Assembly: GCA_023091665.1 (NCBI GenBank) | Contig: JALJCQ010000012.1 | Coordinates: 124,001 to 188,000 of the forward strand | Direction: 5' to 3' | Source: Pythium myriotylum | Taxonomy: Eukaryota > Oomycota > Peronosporomycetes > Pythiales > Pythiaceae | Length of the DNA stretch: 64,000 nucleotides | Part shown: piece after piece, positions 31,379 through 42,538 of the stretch | Layout of the letters: every line of letters begins with the position of its first letter | Numbering within the stretch: position 1 is the stretch's first letter | The notes under the pieces: generated by a model | Database searches by the model: none | What the model was told of the DNA's origin: nothing | Seen by the model: the letters and a program-made list of their open reading frames with translations, nothing else | Made by a program: the position numbers and the translations under genes

Positions 31379-31863
31379 ATGAAGATCTATCGAGTGGTCG
31401 CGCATCTCACGGCACTCGGCCTGGCCATGGAGGCCGTCAACGCCACGGGCTTTGGCTACAGCGGCGAAGACTACAACCAGCACGGCACTGTCACAGGCGG
31501 CACGTCGTACCCTACTAAGGGTGGCTCGTTCCGCGGCGACAGCAAGAGCAACAGCGGCGGATGGGACGACTGGGGCTGGGTCACTCGGGTGGCTCCAACC
31601 ACAAGCAGAACCAGCATGCACCGACTCCGGCACCGAACCCGAAGAGCAACGACTGGGGCGCGCTGCTCGTCAAGCTGCTCAAGGCCAAGGTCGTGGCGAG
31701 CGACAACTCGCTGCTGAGCGTCGCGCTCTTTGGATCGACCAAGAAGAGCGAAGCCAGTGCGCTCGAGTATGTTTACGAGCTGCAGCCGCTCGGATACCCG
31801 TCCGCGGAGCGTATCAAGCAGCGAAGAAGATTTTTTGGGTCAGATGTCGACCGGGTCAACTGA
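31379..31863 (+). pseudogene. Secreted protein gene broken by a frameshift and truncated by a MITE
   Basis: The ATG at 31379 opens a reading frame with a signal peptide (MKIYRVVAHLTALGLAMEA) and a Gly/Ser/Trp-rich segment ending GGWDDWGW. Near 31578 the frame runs into unrelated sequence, while the next frame continues naturally (HSGGSNHKQNQHAPTPAPNP, then DWGALLVKLLKAKVVASDNS). This is consistent with a one-base deletion. The second frame then runs into the left inverted repeat of the MITE at 31831 and stops at 31863. No RxLR or LFLAK motif is seen. A small secreted oomycete protein of unknown role, now apparently non-functional unless the frameshift is a sequencing error. Confidence 0.65.
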
Positions 31864-32226
31864 TTCGACCCAATATTAATTACATAAATATTCAAATTAA
31901 TATCTACCAGTAGACAATAAGATTGTACGTAATTACACTGACGACAAATGGTCTGTGAGCGCTTAGAGAGCGGAGCCCCACCGCAGCGAAGCGGAGGTCG
32001 GGGGCGCGGCGCGTAGCGCGGAGTACATAGGCTCCCCGGGGAGGGTCTATCTGTTATGGAGCCACCGGAGCGAAGCGGAGGTCGGCGACTAGGGAGCGCT
32101 CTAGCGCAGCGCAGCGGAGCGGGCGCGGCTTAGCGCCCCGCCGCGATCAGCGGCGGTCATGGATATTATTTACAATTGTAAACTGGGTCGAATCAGTTGA
32201 CCCGGTCGAAATCTGACCCAAAAAAA
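31831..32226. mobile_element. MITE-like non-autonomous DNA element, ~396 bp
   Basis: Bounded by 42-bp inverted repeats. The left one (31831-31872) starts TTTTTTGGGTCAGATG and ends GATTCGACCCA. The right one (about 32184-32226) is its reverse complement with one mismatch. The interior has AT-rich flanks and a GC-rich core in which AGCGAAGCGGAGGTCGG occurs twice. It encodes no protein. A target-site duplication is not obvious. It separates the secreted-protein pseudogene from the Ku70 fragment. Confidence 0.85.
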
Positions 32227-32229
32227 ACC

Positions 32230-33308
32230 TTACCATGTTGCTCTGGGTAGCTTGAAGAAGAAGGACTCGCAGCGCGTGTGGATCTTTACAAACGACGACA
32301 ACTGTGTGGTGCCCGACGCGGACGAAGTCGGCCGCATCCAAAAGCAGGTCCAGAACCACGCCGAGCTGAAACGCACGCTCAACCTCTTCTACATCGCCCC
32401 GCCGGGCAAGAGCGCGTTTGATCTCAAGCGGTTTTGTTCGTGTGCATTCAAAGACTTTTCGAATGACGACGATGGAGAGGCAGCAACAGAGGACGCCCTG
32501 CTGCAGCCAGCATTCCCCGTGACGTCACTTGATGACCTCATGGAGACATCGCTTCGCAAACGCTTCAGCAAGCGGCGGCTCTCGACATTCCCTCTCCATA
32601 TCACCAAGGAAGTGTCTATCGGTGTTGAACTCTACGCGCTCGCAGTTATCCAGCGCAAGAGTTACCCCATCAACCTGGATGCGACCACGAATACACCGGT
32701 CAAGAGTGAAACAAAGTGGCTTTATGACGACACGGGCAAGTACCTAACCCCTGATGAGATGAAGAAATACATTTCCTACGGCGGAAAGCGTGTTTACTTC
32801 TCCCGAGATGACGTCGTGCAAATCAAGCACTACGATGCGCCCGGACTGCAACTGACTTGCTTCAAGCCTGTGGCCTCACTCAAATGGAATGAGAATATCC
32901 GCACACCGTATTTTGTGTACCCATGTGATGGGTACATTGAAGGCAGCGCGACTGCGTTCATGGCGCTGCTCAATTCCATGGTCAAGCGCGGCAAGTACGC
33001 GTTAGCTCGATTGATCGCACGTAAGTCGAGTGAGCCAAGACTAGTTGCATTGGTGCCACAGGAAGAAGTGCATGACGAGCTTGGACAAGTGCAGCCGACG
33101 GGGCTCAACGTGATTTTCTTGCCGTATGTTGATGACATTCGCGATATCGAAGTAGAGAACGAGGAGAGAGGTGAGAGGGGACAACCTTTTCTGTATGTGC
33201 AACATTTAGTTTTACAATCTCTGTAGCTCATGATGAGCAAGTTCAGGCTGCGAGAAAGTTGATCTCCAAGCTGTAGCTCTCCGAGCTGCCTAGTTTTGAG
33301 AACCCAGG
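32230..33308 (+). pseudogene. Ku70 (XRCC6) fragment, truncated at both ends
   Basis: Ku70 binds DNA ends in non-homologous end joining. The readable part begins in the vWA domain (LKKKDSQRVWIFTNDDN) right beside the MITE, and continues through the Ku core beta-barrel (RVYFSRDDVVQIKHYDAPGL, then LVALVPQEEVHDE, GLNVIFLPYVDDIR). A 56-nt intron (33171-33226) leads to HDEQVQAARKLISKL, then an in-frame TAG (33274-33276), then LSELPSFENP before a GTGAGC donor at 33309. The first part of the vWA domain and the C-terminal linker and SAP region are missing. Near 32240 the expected ALWVA-type sequence appears in another frame, indicating a small indel. No ATG opens the frame. A working copy presumably exists elsewhere. 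Confidence 0.82.
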
Positions 33309-33367
33309 TGAGCCTTATCCTTGTATTATTCGAATGGACGCTTGGCGCTGATTGGTGGATCAGTATC

Positions 33368-33703
33368 TGAAACGGGGTGTGCCCGTTACATGGTACGGAC
33401 CCATGTCAATGGTGTCCGATAGGAACGTCGTGAACCCATCTGGTTGCGATGACTCCTGATTGGATAATATCCTACAATATTATCCCGATTTCCCACCAAT
33501 CACGCTAGGGTCTTGTGATTGGGTGGATGGCAGAAATCCGAGGGCGGATCTGCGAGGTTTTATATGCAAAGAGTAGGTTTTTCTAGGTTTCCTAATCCAT
33601 AAATTCAGTTTCCCATTTGCCCGATTCAACACAAGTCTCTGTGTTGCGCGCTTCCTACACTGCTCCACAGTGTACGTGACGTAACGAGGCCAGCTTCGTT
33701 ACA
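33368..33703 (+). repeat. Outer element 5' LTR
   Basis: Begins TGAAACGGGGTGTGCC and ends TTCGTTACA. It contains a TATATGC motif near 33561 suited to an LTR promoter. Compared with the right LTR by eye there are about seven substitutions in 336 bp (roughly 2 percent), so the insertion is moderately old. Confidence 0.9.
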
Positions 33704-33705
33704 CC

Positions 33706-33723
33706 TGGTAGCACTTCGTAGTC
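33706..33723 (+). other. Primer-binding-site-like sequence of outer element
   Basis: TGGTAGCACTTCGTAGT starts two bases after the 5' LTR, the expected place for a tRNA-primed minus-strand start. The tRNA was not identified. Confidence 0.5.
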
Positions 33724-34107
33724 CGCCCAGCGACTATGAATCCCCCTGCGCCGGCGCACAGGGTCGCCACGCCTCGCGTGAGAGCTTCCTCCACTTGAGC
33801 GAGCTCGAGTGACAGGCTGTTCAGCGCATGGCCGCGACGGTGGGCGAAGCCGCCGTCGGCGCCATGCTCCTCTCGCTCTCGCGTGATGAACAACACGCGA
33901 GTATCGCTCAGTTCATCCAGCATGAGCTGAACGAGGCGAGAGGGAGTCTTGCAGCTCTGCGCGAGCAGAGCGCTCAACAAGCAGCGTTGTTGAGACAGCA
34001 GCAGTCTGCTGCTGTGGCGGCAGAGCGGCCTCGACGCGTCGAGCCGTTGAAGATCGAGATCTCCAAGTACAAGGCTGACGGTGACAGCCTGTTGCGTTGG
34101 TTCGTCG

Positions 34108-34903
34108 TGTGGTATAGCGCCCCGATTCCGCGGGCATGAGTTTCTGCAAGCGCTAGGTGACCGGTCAAGCGAAGGTGTCCACGACCAAGTCCCAAGGAAG
34201 TGATCAGTCTGGCGTACCCTTAGTACCCAAGTCAAGACGAAGTGAACAGTCTGGCGCCCAAGTCAAGATTCCGTATTCCAGACTCGGCGGTACAAGTTAT
34301 CGTATTTCCCTTTATTTAGAAACCTCACATAAAAACAGTAGGAGTAGGAGCCTTATACTTGACAGATTTCAGTAGGTAGGAACGGGTGCTTGCCACCCAA
34401 TAACCCACGGAAAGGGGGCGATTCTCCGCCGCTAATTCCGTGGGAGTCAGTCCACAATTTTTCCTCCTTCTCGCAGAAGCCCCCTGATTCCCCCTCAACA
34501 GTAGCCCGTCAGTATCTCGAGGAAGTTACTAAGAGTTTCGAAGTGATCAGTCTGGTCGATCGGCCGCCTGGTTTGGGTACCGTCGCGATCCGAAGTGATC
34601 AGTCTGGCCGAGGGCCGGGTGGTTTTGCCTGCGCTTCCTGCCAAGTTCCCCGTAGGAGTTCTCCAAGAGCTCCATCGTCTCCAAGCCGTTTCCTTCTCGC
34701 TGCCTCTAGACTTGTGAGGGTCTAGTTGTAGTGTCGTGTCAGAGTTCCGGGTCTCCGCTTCAAAGAAGTTGTGATATCCGGGTCTGAAGCGAGTGTTCGA
34801 AGCACGCAAGATCCACCCCTTTCCTGAGAATATTGTTGCCGTCGGTGACTCAAGAGCGAGCCTACGTATGCCAGGTGCCCGTTTTTGATTCTACCACACG
34901 ACA
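34108..34903 (+). repeat. Inner element 5' LTR (796 bp)
   Basis: No difference from the right LTR was found by eye. It contains four copies of the 16-bp motif (34197, 34239, 34540, 34592). The PBS-like TGGTGCGTATGCCAGG begins three bases downstream at 34906 and overlaps the proposed gag ATG at 34914. Confidence 0.92.
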
Positions 34904-34913
34904 ACTGGTGCGT

Positions 34914-36883
34914 ATGCCAGGAGCGGAGCCGTTAACTGTTACGATACACGGTGAGAAGATGGAAGAGAAGGCAGAGATGCGGCAAGATCAAGTCACAGAC
35001 CCGACGAATGTTTCGATCCGCCTCGTTGTTCAGAGCGCGGTCCACGACACAACTCGGGTGTACCGACTGTCAGAAGCGAACGAAATCGGTCTTCGGTATC
35101 AACGACAGGTGCTGAAGATGCCGTCCGATTCAGAATGCTGGTTTTCCCTGTATGAAATTACGAAAGTAGGGCCCACGACATTCTTTGCCGGTTCGCGACT
35201 GAGGGCGTCCACCTACGCTTCGCGACGATTGACGAAGCGATTGATTTTGTGGAGAAGATGTTGACGTCATGCGGTTACAATTTGTATCGGAGAAGCAATT
35301 ACCAAGATGCAGTCTACCTGAATCCAGAACGGATGGCGCAGGACATGGGCTACATGATGTCAGTTCTGCTTGCCGAGTATGAGTGGGAGACCAGCGTTAT
35401 CCAATATCGGGAGGAGGACACCACGTTCGAACCCAAGTACATGGTCGTTGCTGACATAGCCCACACTCCGCAGACCAAGCCTGCGAAGCCGCGCTCGATG
35501 AAACGCTTTGATGAAGAATCCAGTTCAGATGAAGAAATTCAGCTCGAGAGCCCAATTAGGAAGAAGCTGGAGTTTGCCAGTGACGAAGGATCCTTCTCCT
35601 CCCCCACGGACAAGATCAAGCGAAAGAATAACCCGCTGGCGACGAAGCTGATGGCGCTGACGGCCGGAGGGATGTTGTCGATGGATGAGTTATCAGAAGT
35701 GATACAAGCGCTGAGCCCAGATACCGCGAAGCGAGTTGCGGCCACGCGAGCCCCGGCGAAACAGACTCGAGGAGCTAAGAAAGGATTCGCGCGTCTAGAA
35801 GATTCCGAGTCTGACGACGGTGAACAGGACGAATCATCTGACGAAGAAGCACTCAAGCGCGTCAAGAAACCAGTCAAGAAGTCGAAGAAGCCAGTCAAGC
35901 GCAGCGCTCGCCATTCAGATATGGATGATGAGCTCGGTCTTTCAATGTATGAAGATTCTGACTCGGATGTGTCTGGACCTCGACGACGTGATCGACACGT
36001 GACAACGGTCATCCAGAATGTCAATGTGAAGTAGTTCAGTGGTGCCAAGGTTTTCCCGGAAGAAGCCAAGGCGTGGCTCTCGAAGTTTCTTCGCATCGCT
36101 GATCTGTCCAACTGGTCCAATCGTCAACGTCTCGGTTCGTTCGTAGACGCTCTCACGGGTCCGGCGAGGTATTGGCAGAAGCAGCTCCCTTCGTCAACGA
36201 GGAAGAAGTGGAAGCTCACGATGAAGGCCTTTTATCGAAAGTATTGCACTGAGAGCACGCCATCTACGCTCACGTACTATCGTCTAACTCAGAAGCCCGA
36301 TGAATCTGCGCTGGACTACTTCTATCGCTTTAACGCAGCAGGTCTTCGCGCGCGCATCGATTTCCGTGTAGACGATGACGATGACGAAGATCGTATCCCG
36401 GCCGATTTGAAGGATCACATTCAGCAGTTCTTCGACACGCTACATGATAAAGCTGTTCAGTCTCAATTCCGTTACAGCAAGTACAAGTCCATTGACAAGC
36501 TCGAGGAGAAGCTGGAGATGTACGAGAACTCTCAAGCGAAGCCAACACCTAAGAAGCAGGCCAAGAAGCAACCGGAAGAGAGCAATGACCCACCTCCTGC
36601 AGTCAATAATGTCAATGCAGGTCAGAGGCAGCAAGGCTCTAATGGTGGAGGTCAAGCTCATCAGACTAGCGGAAACGGCAATGAGGCCCGCTGTGAACAT
36701 TGTGGCAAGTCCGGACATACCAAGGAAAGCTGCTTCCAACTTCACGAGTGTGATTTTTGTGGAGTGACTGGTCACACGATTCAAGTCTGCCGTGCTTTCA
36801 CCGAGAAGATGAAGATGCTCAGCCCAAAGCTCAAGACCGGCGAGATTACTGTGGATGATCTCGTTCGGCAGTTAAACCGCTAG
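34914..36883 (+). pseudogene. Inner element gag, with one frameshift and one amber stop
   Basis: Starts MPGAEPLTVTIHGEKMEEK. Near 35197 the frame shifts by one base; the downstream frame continues with AIDFVEKMLTSCGYNLYRRS. Highly charged Ser/Lys/Asp linkers follow. At 36032-36034 an in-frame TAG interrupts an otherwise continuous frame (NVNVK, stop, FSGAKVFPEEAKAWLSKF). The capsid-like part and two Cys/His knuckles (CEHCGKSGHTKESC and CDFCGVTGHTIQVC) complete it. It ends at the TAG 36881-36883, next to a GTTAAAC heptamer. The protein would coat element RNA; this copy cannot make it in full without recoding. Confidence 0.85.
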
Positions 36884-36907
36884 CCCCTCAGCACTCTGCC
36901 AGTGCTG
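36871..36907 (+). promoter_or_regulatory. Probable -1 ribosomal frameshift site, inner gag-pol
   Basis: Pol lies in the -1 frame of gag, and the two overlap only at 36859-36883. In that window GTTAAAC (36871-36877) sits in the right phase (G TTA AAC). This heptamer is known as a working slippery site in an arterivirus. A 7-bp hairpin CAGCACT/AGTGCTG (36889-36907) follows after 11 nt. Confidence 0.55.
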
Positions 36908-39900
36908 TACGTGACGGGGACGTCGCGGCGACTTTGCATGTGAAGAAGATCCGGCGCAAATCGAAGAAATACCAGAAACAAAAGGCGCCTTACATTGGTG
37001 AAGAAAGTGTTCACGTGGAAAATGGAGCGAAGAAACATGAAGAAACAAGTTATGATGACACTGTGCATGAAGAACGGAACGTGTATGAAGATACAGTCAA
37101 GGATGTCACGCTACCTGCGGTGTTTGAATCGGTAGTGTCGACTGTGGATGAGAAACAAGAAGAAACAAGTGACGAAAATTGTGTATGTGAAGATGTGTAT
37201 ATGAGAGAAGCAGTTGGTGACGAAAATGAAGAGCTGCATGTGCTATTATGCCCAATTGAGCCAATTGAAGAAGGTGACGAGGGCGCTTACGACGAAGATG
37301 CTGATGGAGAAGATGTGAAGATGCCAAATGGTGCTCGAGATATATCTCTGCAAAGAAAGGTAATTCACATTCGTCTCGTTGGTGATGAACGACGAGGGTG
37401 GTGGAAGAACCACGAATTGTCAACGAACGAGAAGATTCTTGCCTTCGTGCATGGTGCTGTTGAAGGACTCGAGATTCCGTTGATGCTGGATTCGGGAGCG
37501 AACATCAGTCTGTTACACACCAACTTGGCACGTAAGTTGGGGTTGAGAGTGCGGGCGTTCGAGGACTCTAGTGAATTCTTTGGCGTGAGTGAGGAACCGA
37601 TGCAAGCACACGGGAAGGTCATGGTGAAGATCCGGCTGGGAGAGTTCGTGGTGTACGAAGTCGAGATGTGGGTGGCTGAGTTTGAAGCTCACTCGTTGAT
37701 TATTCTCGGCACCGACTTCATGATGTGCGCCGGGCTGAAGATCGACTTGGTCAAGAAGCGGTGTGAAGTGCCTGACGAGAATGCGTTGCCGCTGCTGAGT
37801 TATGATGATCTGCGCTGTGAGGCGTATGCGGCCTCGAATGACGCGGTGCGCTTGGCCGTGAGGATGCCACTCCTGCGTGGCAGTGATGTTGCTGTGCTGG
37901 TTGCTGGGGAAACCCGCCTCGAAGTGATCGGTCTGGAGTTGAGCAACGGAGAGGCCACTAAAGAGGCGAGTACGGAGCCGAATAGAATCGCGGTCACCGA
38001 AGTGATCAGTCTGGCGGAATGTCTCAACCATGAAGAGACCGAAGTGATCAGTCTGGTCCAGGGCAGAGTGGGAGAAACTGAAGTGAACAGTCTGGCGGAT
38101 GAGTGAGCGTTTTCACAGGTTTGCTGGACGGACCTCTCCCTGAAGATCTGGATCAGTCGAAGTTTGCAAGAGAAGTCTACGTCCATGAACGGGTAGAGAT
38201 GTCAGTTGAGAGGATGAAAGAGCAGCTTGCGTTGCTACCTGAGTTTGACGAAGTCCCGCCGGTGGAAGTCGACATGAGTGAAGCTGACATCGGCGACGAG
38301 GAGACGACGGACGAAGAGATTGAAATGATCAGAGAAACGTTGGAAGCAAGGTCCGCTAGCTTTATTGGCTCCGGGAACGCTCTACCGCCGCCAGCGAAAG
38401 GAGTCGTGTGTGACGTGGACGTCGGGGACGCGAAGCCGATCGCTCAAGCCGCGAGACGAGTGCCGCCGCACCTGCTGGGAAGATTGTATGAGTTACTGCG
38501 CGGCCTTCTCCGACAAGGTTTGATAAGATATTCGAACTCACCGTGGGCATCACCGATCGTCATTGTGCTGAAGAAGAACGGGAAAGACATCCGCCTTTGC
38601 ATCGACTACCGTCTGGTGAATGGACTAACGAAGCTGATGGTGTACGCGATGCCGCTGATAGATGATCTGCTCGACAATTTTGAAGGGATCATGTGGTTTT
38701 GCTCCTTGGATTCTGGGCTGTACCTTTAACGGTCCGCGCGCGACTTGTGACTGCTTTTATCTGCCCGCTCGGACACTTCGAATGGACGAGGATGCCTCAA
38801 GGGTTGAAGAATGCCCCACAGATCTACCAGCGCATGATTGATAACGCGCTGTGGAGCATGGTGAGACGACTCAGCAACCGTGATGTGAGATTCAAGGCTG
38901 TCGGGTGGACGGAGGACGAGTTAGATGACATGGAGGCCCAACGAGAGAAGGAGCGCATCGACATTGACGTACCGCTGAAGCGAGACGTATTTCATCGAGG
39001 TGAGCCACAGGAGTCGGATGTACTGCCGGTGATCAAGCGCCGATCATACATTGATGATATCACCTTTGGGGCAACGACGTGGTCGGAGATGAACGTGATG
39101 CTGCAGTGTCTGCTCGACGCATTTCAATACTGGGGAGTGACCGTGAGTTTGCGGAAGAGTTCGTTTGGAAAAAAGTCAGTTGAGTTCCTCAGTCACGTGG
39201 TCTCGCGAGAAGGGTTGATGAGCGCCCCAAGAAACCTCGAGTCGATCAGGCAGATGCCGTTTCCGTCGACGCAGAAAGGCTTGCAGCGATTCATCGGAAG
39301 CCTGATCTATTACCACAAGTTTATCAGCAACTTCGCGACTTATGCGGCAGTCCTGTATGAAGTCACTGACCTGAGACTGAGAGATGGGAGCCAGCTTGAT
39401 CATGCAAAGAGGGCCTTCGAAGAACTGAAGATGAAGCTATGCGACGCGCCTCTTCTGCGCTATGTTGAACGCGGACGAGAGCTTGTCATAGTGCTGTACA
39501 CGAACAAGTGGGCTTTCGGAGCATCAGTCTGCCAAGAGCACGACGGGATTCTACATCCAGTTCGATTTGTTAGTAAAGTTTTCAAGGATGCAGAGACTCG
39601 GTATACGCCTGCAGAACAAGAAGTGTTAGCTCTGCTGACGACGCTCCACGTCGCGAGTCACTAGCTGCTCGGCCAACCGATTGTAGTGTACGCGAGATAC
39701 TCTACCATGAAGTGGATCTTCACGTCGAAGAGTCTGACCGGTCGTACCATCCAGTGGGCCGCCATGTTGTCGCCATGGAACTTGACAATTATTCGAAGCG
39801 ATGAGACTCCTGCCGGCTTGATGGCAGTGTTGACAGCATCGATAACACCTGCAGAACAAATGGATGCAATACTCGAAGACATCGCGCCGATGAAGACCAT

Positions 39901-42538
39901 TAAAGATGTACCGGTCATTAGACCCTTCCCTGATCTACGAAGAAATGCAGACGGACACGTGCTCACGTTCGATGGGGCAGTCAAGTTGAAGAATACCCGG
40001 TCTGGCACGTTTGGTATGATCCTATGGAAACTGCCTGAGTGGAAGGTGGTTGCCGCGGAATATGATGTGAAGGAAGGGCTTACCGTGAACGACAGTGAAT
40101 ACCACGGCCTGCTCGGCGCACTCGAATTGGCAACGACGCGGGGTATCAAGGAGGTGCTCGTGTGTGGCGACTCCCGCCTGGTGATCGGACAGATAAACGG
40201 TGACCTTCGGTGCAATCAAGCGTCGCTACAAGTCTGGCTGAATCGGGCGAAAGAGCTACTCACCTTGTTCGACAGTGTGAGTTTCATTCACATCGCGCGC
40301 AAGTACAACCAGGCGGCAGACTTCCTCACCAGAGAGGCCATGCGGTCTCAGTCGAGAGGTTCGGTCACGGATGATGCGCGCTTGCACGACTTGGAGCTCT
40401 TGAACACTCTCCCGGAGCTGTTGTACCGCGTGGACGATGAACACGTGTGCGAGGGAAAACCTGAGGCGGAATCGGGGGCCACTATAATGGTAAGGCGAGT
40501 TGATCAGTCTGGCCACAAGGTCGAGCCAAATTCAGATCAACTGATCAGTCTGGAGTCGACTACCGCCCGTACAGAGCCAAGTGAACGGTCTGGTGAAGAA
40601 TCGCAGTCAACGTTGGACGAGATGAGTGAGCTCGCGCCAGTCAGAGTGGTTAGCGGTAGCCAGATGGCGGGATTGCATGATGGGCCAAGCTACGAAGTGT
40701 TTGTTGTCGACACGAGGAAGCGGACGAAGTCTAAGAAGGAGAGCCACTCGAAGAAGCAAAAAGAAGCGTCGAACGCAGCTGACATTGGGACATTCGAGGA
40801 TGATGGATCGAAGCCGGCCAGAGAATGGACACCATTGCATGTGAGTGGGGAGATGTTAAGTCAAGATCAGGTGGAGAGGTTCCGACGCGTGGCGGCAGCG
40901 CAACGCCGAGATGAATGGTGCAAGCAGGTAATCGCGTATCTCGAGGGCAATGAAGAGGAGTTCTCTTCGTCAACCGCGCTCAAGCGGGTAGCGCGGATCG
41001 CTGTCCTATATGTGCTCGACTCAGATGGGGTGTTGTACTACTCCCCTCAAGGAGAGAAATCGGAAGCTTTGAAGATGCGATTGGTAGTGCCCGACATTCT
41101 GCAGAAAGATTTATTATGCGCCTATCATGAAGAACTCGGGGCTGGTGCGCACCAAGGTGTGGGGCGTGTGTTCGAGCGAATGCGCCGTCTATACTACTGG
41201 AGAGGCATGTGTGCGGATGTAGAATGGTATGTTGCCTCGTGTGAAGACTGCGCCACTGCGAAGGGCAAGCCCCGATACAAAGGTCGATCCAGTGGCAATA
41301 TTGTCGCGACCAGACCATTTCAGGTGCTCGCTATGGATTTCGCGATTCCCCTCCCCAAGACGTACAACGGAAATGAAGCCATGCTCTGTTGCATTTGCCT
41401 CTTCTCAGGTTTTGTGATTCTCATTCCGATGGCCGATACGACAGCGCAATCCGTTGCAGAGGCGTATTTGAGTGGGATGTTCAAGCGATTTGGGGCCCAA
41501 GAAATGATTCGACACGACCGCGACCCGCGCTTCATGAGTTCTGTGTTCAGACGATTCAACCGCATGATGAATCAGAAGCAGCGCCCGACACTAGCTTATC
41601 GACCGCAAGCGAATGGAAAACAGGAACGTTCTGTGCAAACTGTGGTGAGGGCGATCAAATGCTACATTGCTGATGCGGAGCAGAAGGACTGGGATGAATA
41701 TGTTCAGCAGCTTGAGTCGGCCCTCAACACGTCAGTGAGTCTACAGCACAAGCAGACTAGTTTTTATCTGGTGCATGGCTGGGATGCACGAACGCAACTA
41801 GAAGCAGCGATTCCCCCCAAGGATGGCACGCTCAAGGAACGAAATGCACTTGAATGGCGGCAGAAAATTGCAAAGCAGCATGAACAAGCTCAAGCGCACG
41901 CCGAATTTATTCAGCAGAAATTAATGGAAGAACGTGCGAGGAAGAACAACGAGCAGGCTGACGAGAATCTGCAGTTGACGGTGAGAACGGAGTATCAGCC
42001 AGGTGAGCTTGTGTGGCTGTATCACGTTTTGGTCAAGGAAGGACTCGTGAGGAAGCTATCGCACCTGTGGCATGGTCCATACCAGATAGAAGAGCGTGTC
42101 AGTGAGTCGGTGTACAAGCTAAAGTTCGATCGGAGCGAGAGTCAAGTCATGCCGATGATCCATATCTCCCGGCCCAAGCCATTCGTCTCAAGGATGCGGA
42201 GGCCACGTGAAAAGATTGAGAGCATTCAAGACCTCGAGTTGGACGAAGCTCTATTGCCTGACGATTCGTGGTACGAAGAAGGTGTTGATGACGAATATGA
42301 GGTGGAGAAGGTGGTCGACTGCCGATATAAGAAGCGGACGAGGAACGGTAGACGAATGCGCGAGTACTTGATCAAATGGGTCGGTCACGAGGAGCCTACA
42401 TGGGAGCCGGAAGAGAATCTACACTGCAACGCCCTGCTATACGAGTTCGACGCAAGACGGGCATGGGAGAACCGCAAGGAAGCCGCTCAAACTACTCATG
42501 AAGAAGAGGTCGATGAGAGTGATTCGAGTGACGAGTAG
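36884..42538 (+). pseudogene. Inner element pol: protease, RT, RNase H, integrase, chromodomain (broken)
   Basis: The -1 frame after gag encodes an acidic linker and an aspartic protease (LMLDSGANISLL, near 37480). The frame changes at 38103 and again near 38700, where RT motif A (FCSLDSG) is followed by a shift of frame, apparently a small deletion. RT continues with MPQGLKNAPQIYQRMI and YIDDITFGA. An in-frame TAG at 39662 splits RT/RNase H. From 39686 the frame is open to 42538: RNase H, integrase zinc finger (H-H-C-C, about 41130-41260), DDE residues in MDFAIPL, RHDRDPRF and KQERSVQ, and a C-terminal chromodomain (EYLIKWVGHEEPTWEPEENL). The element class is certain; this copy is not autonomous as read. 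Confidence 0.88.

Noticed and set aside
31379..31600. RxLR effector
   Set aside because: A signal peptide is present, but no RxLR or dEER motif follows in the expected 30-60 residue window.
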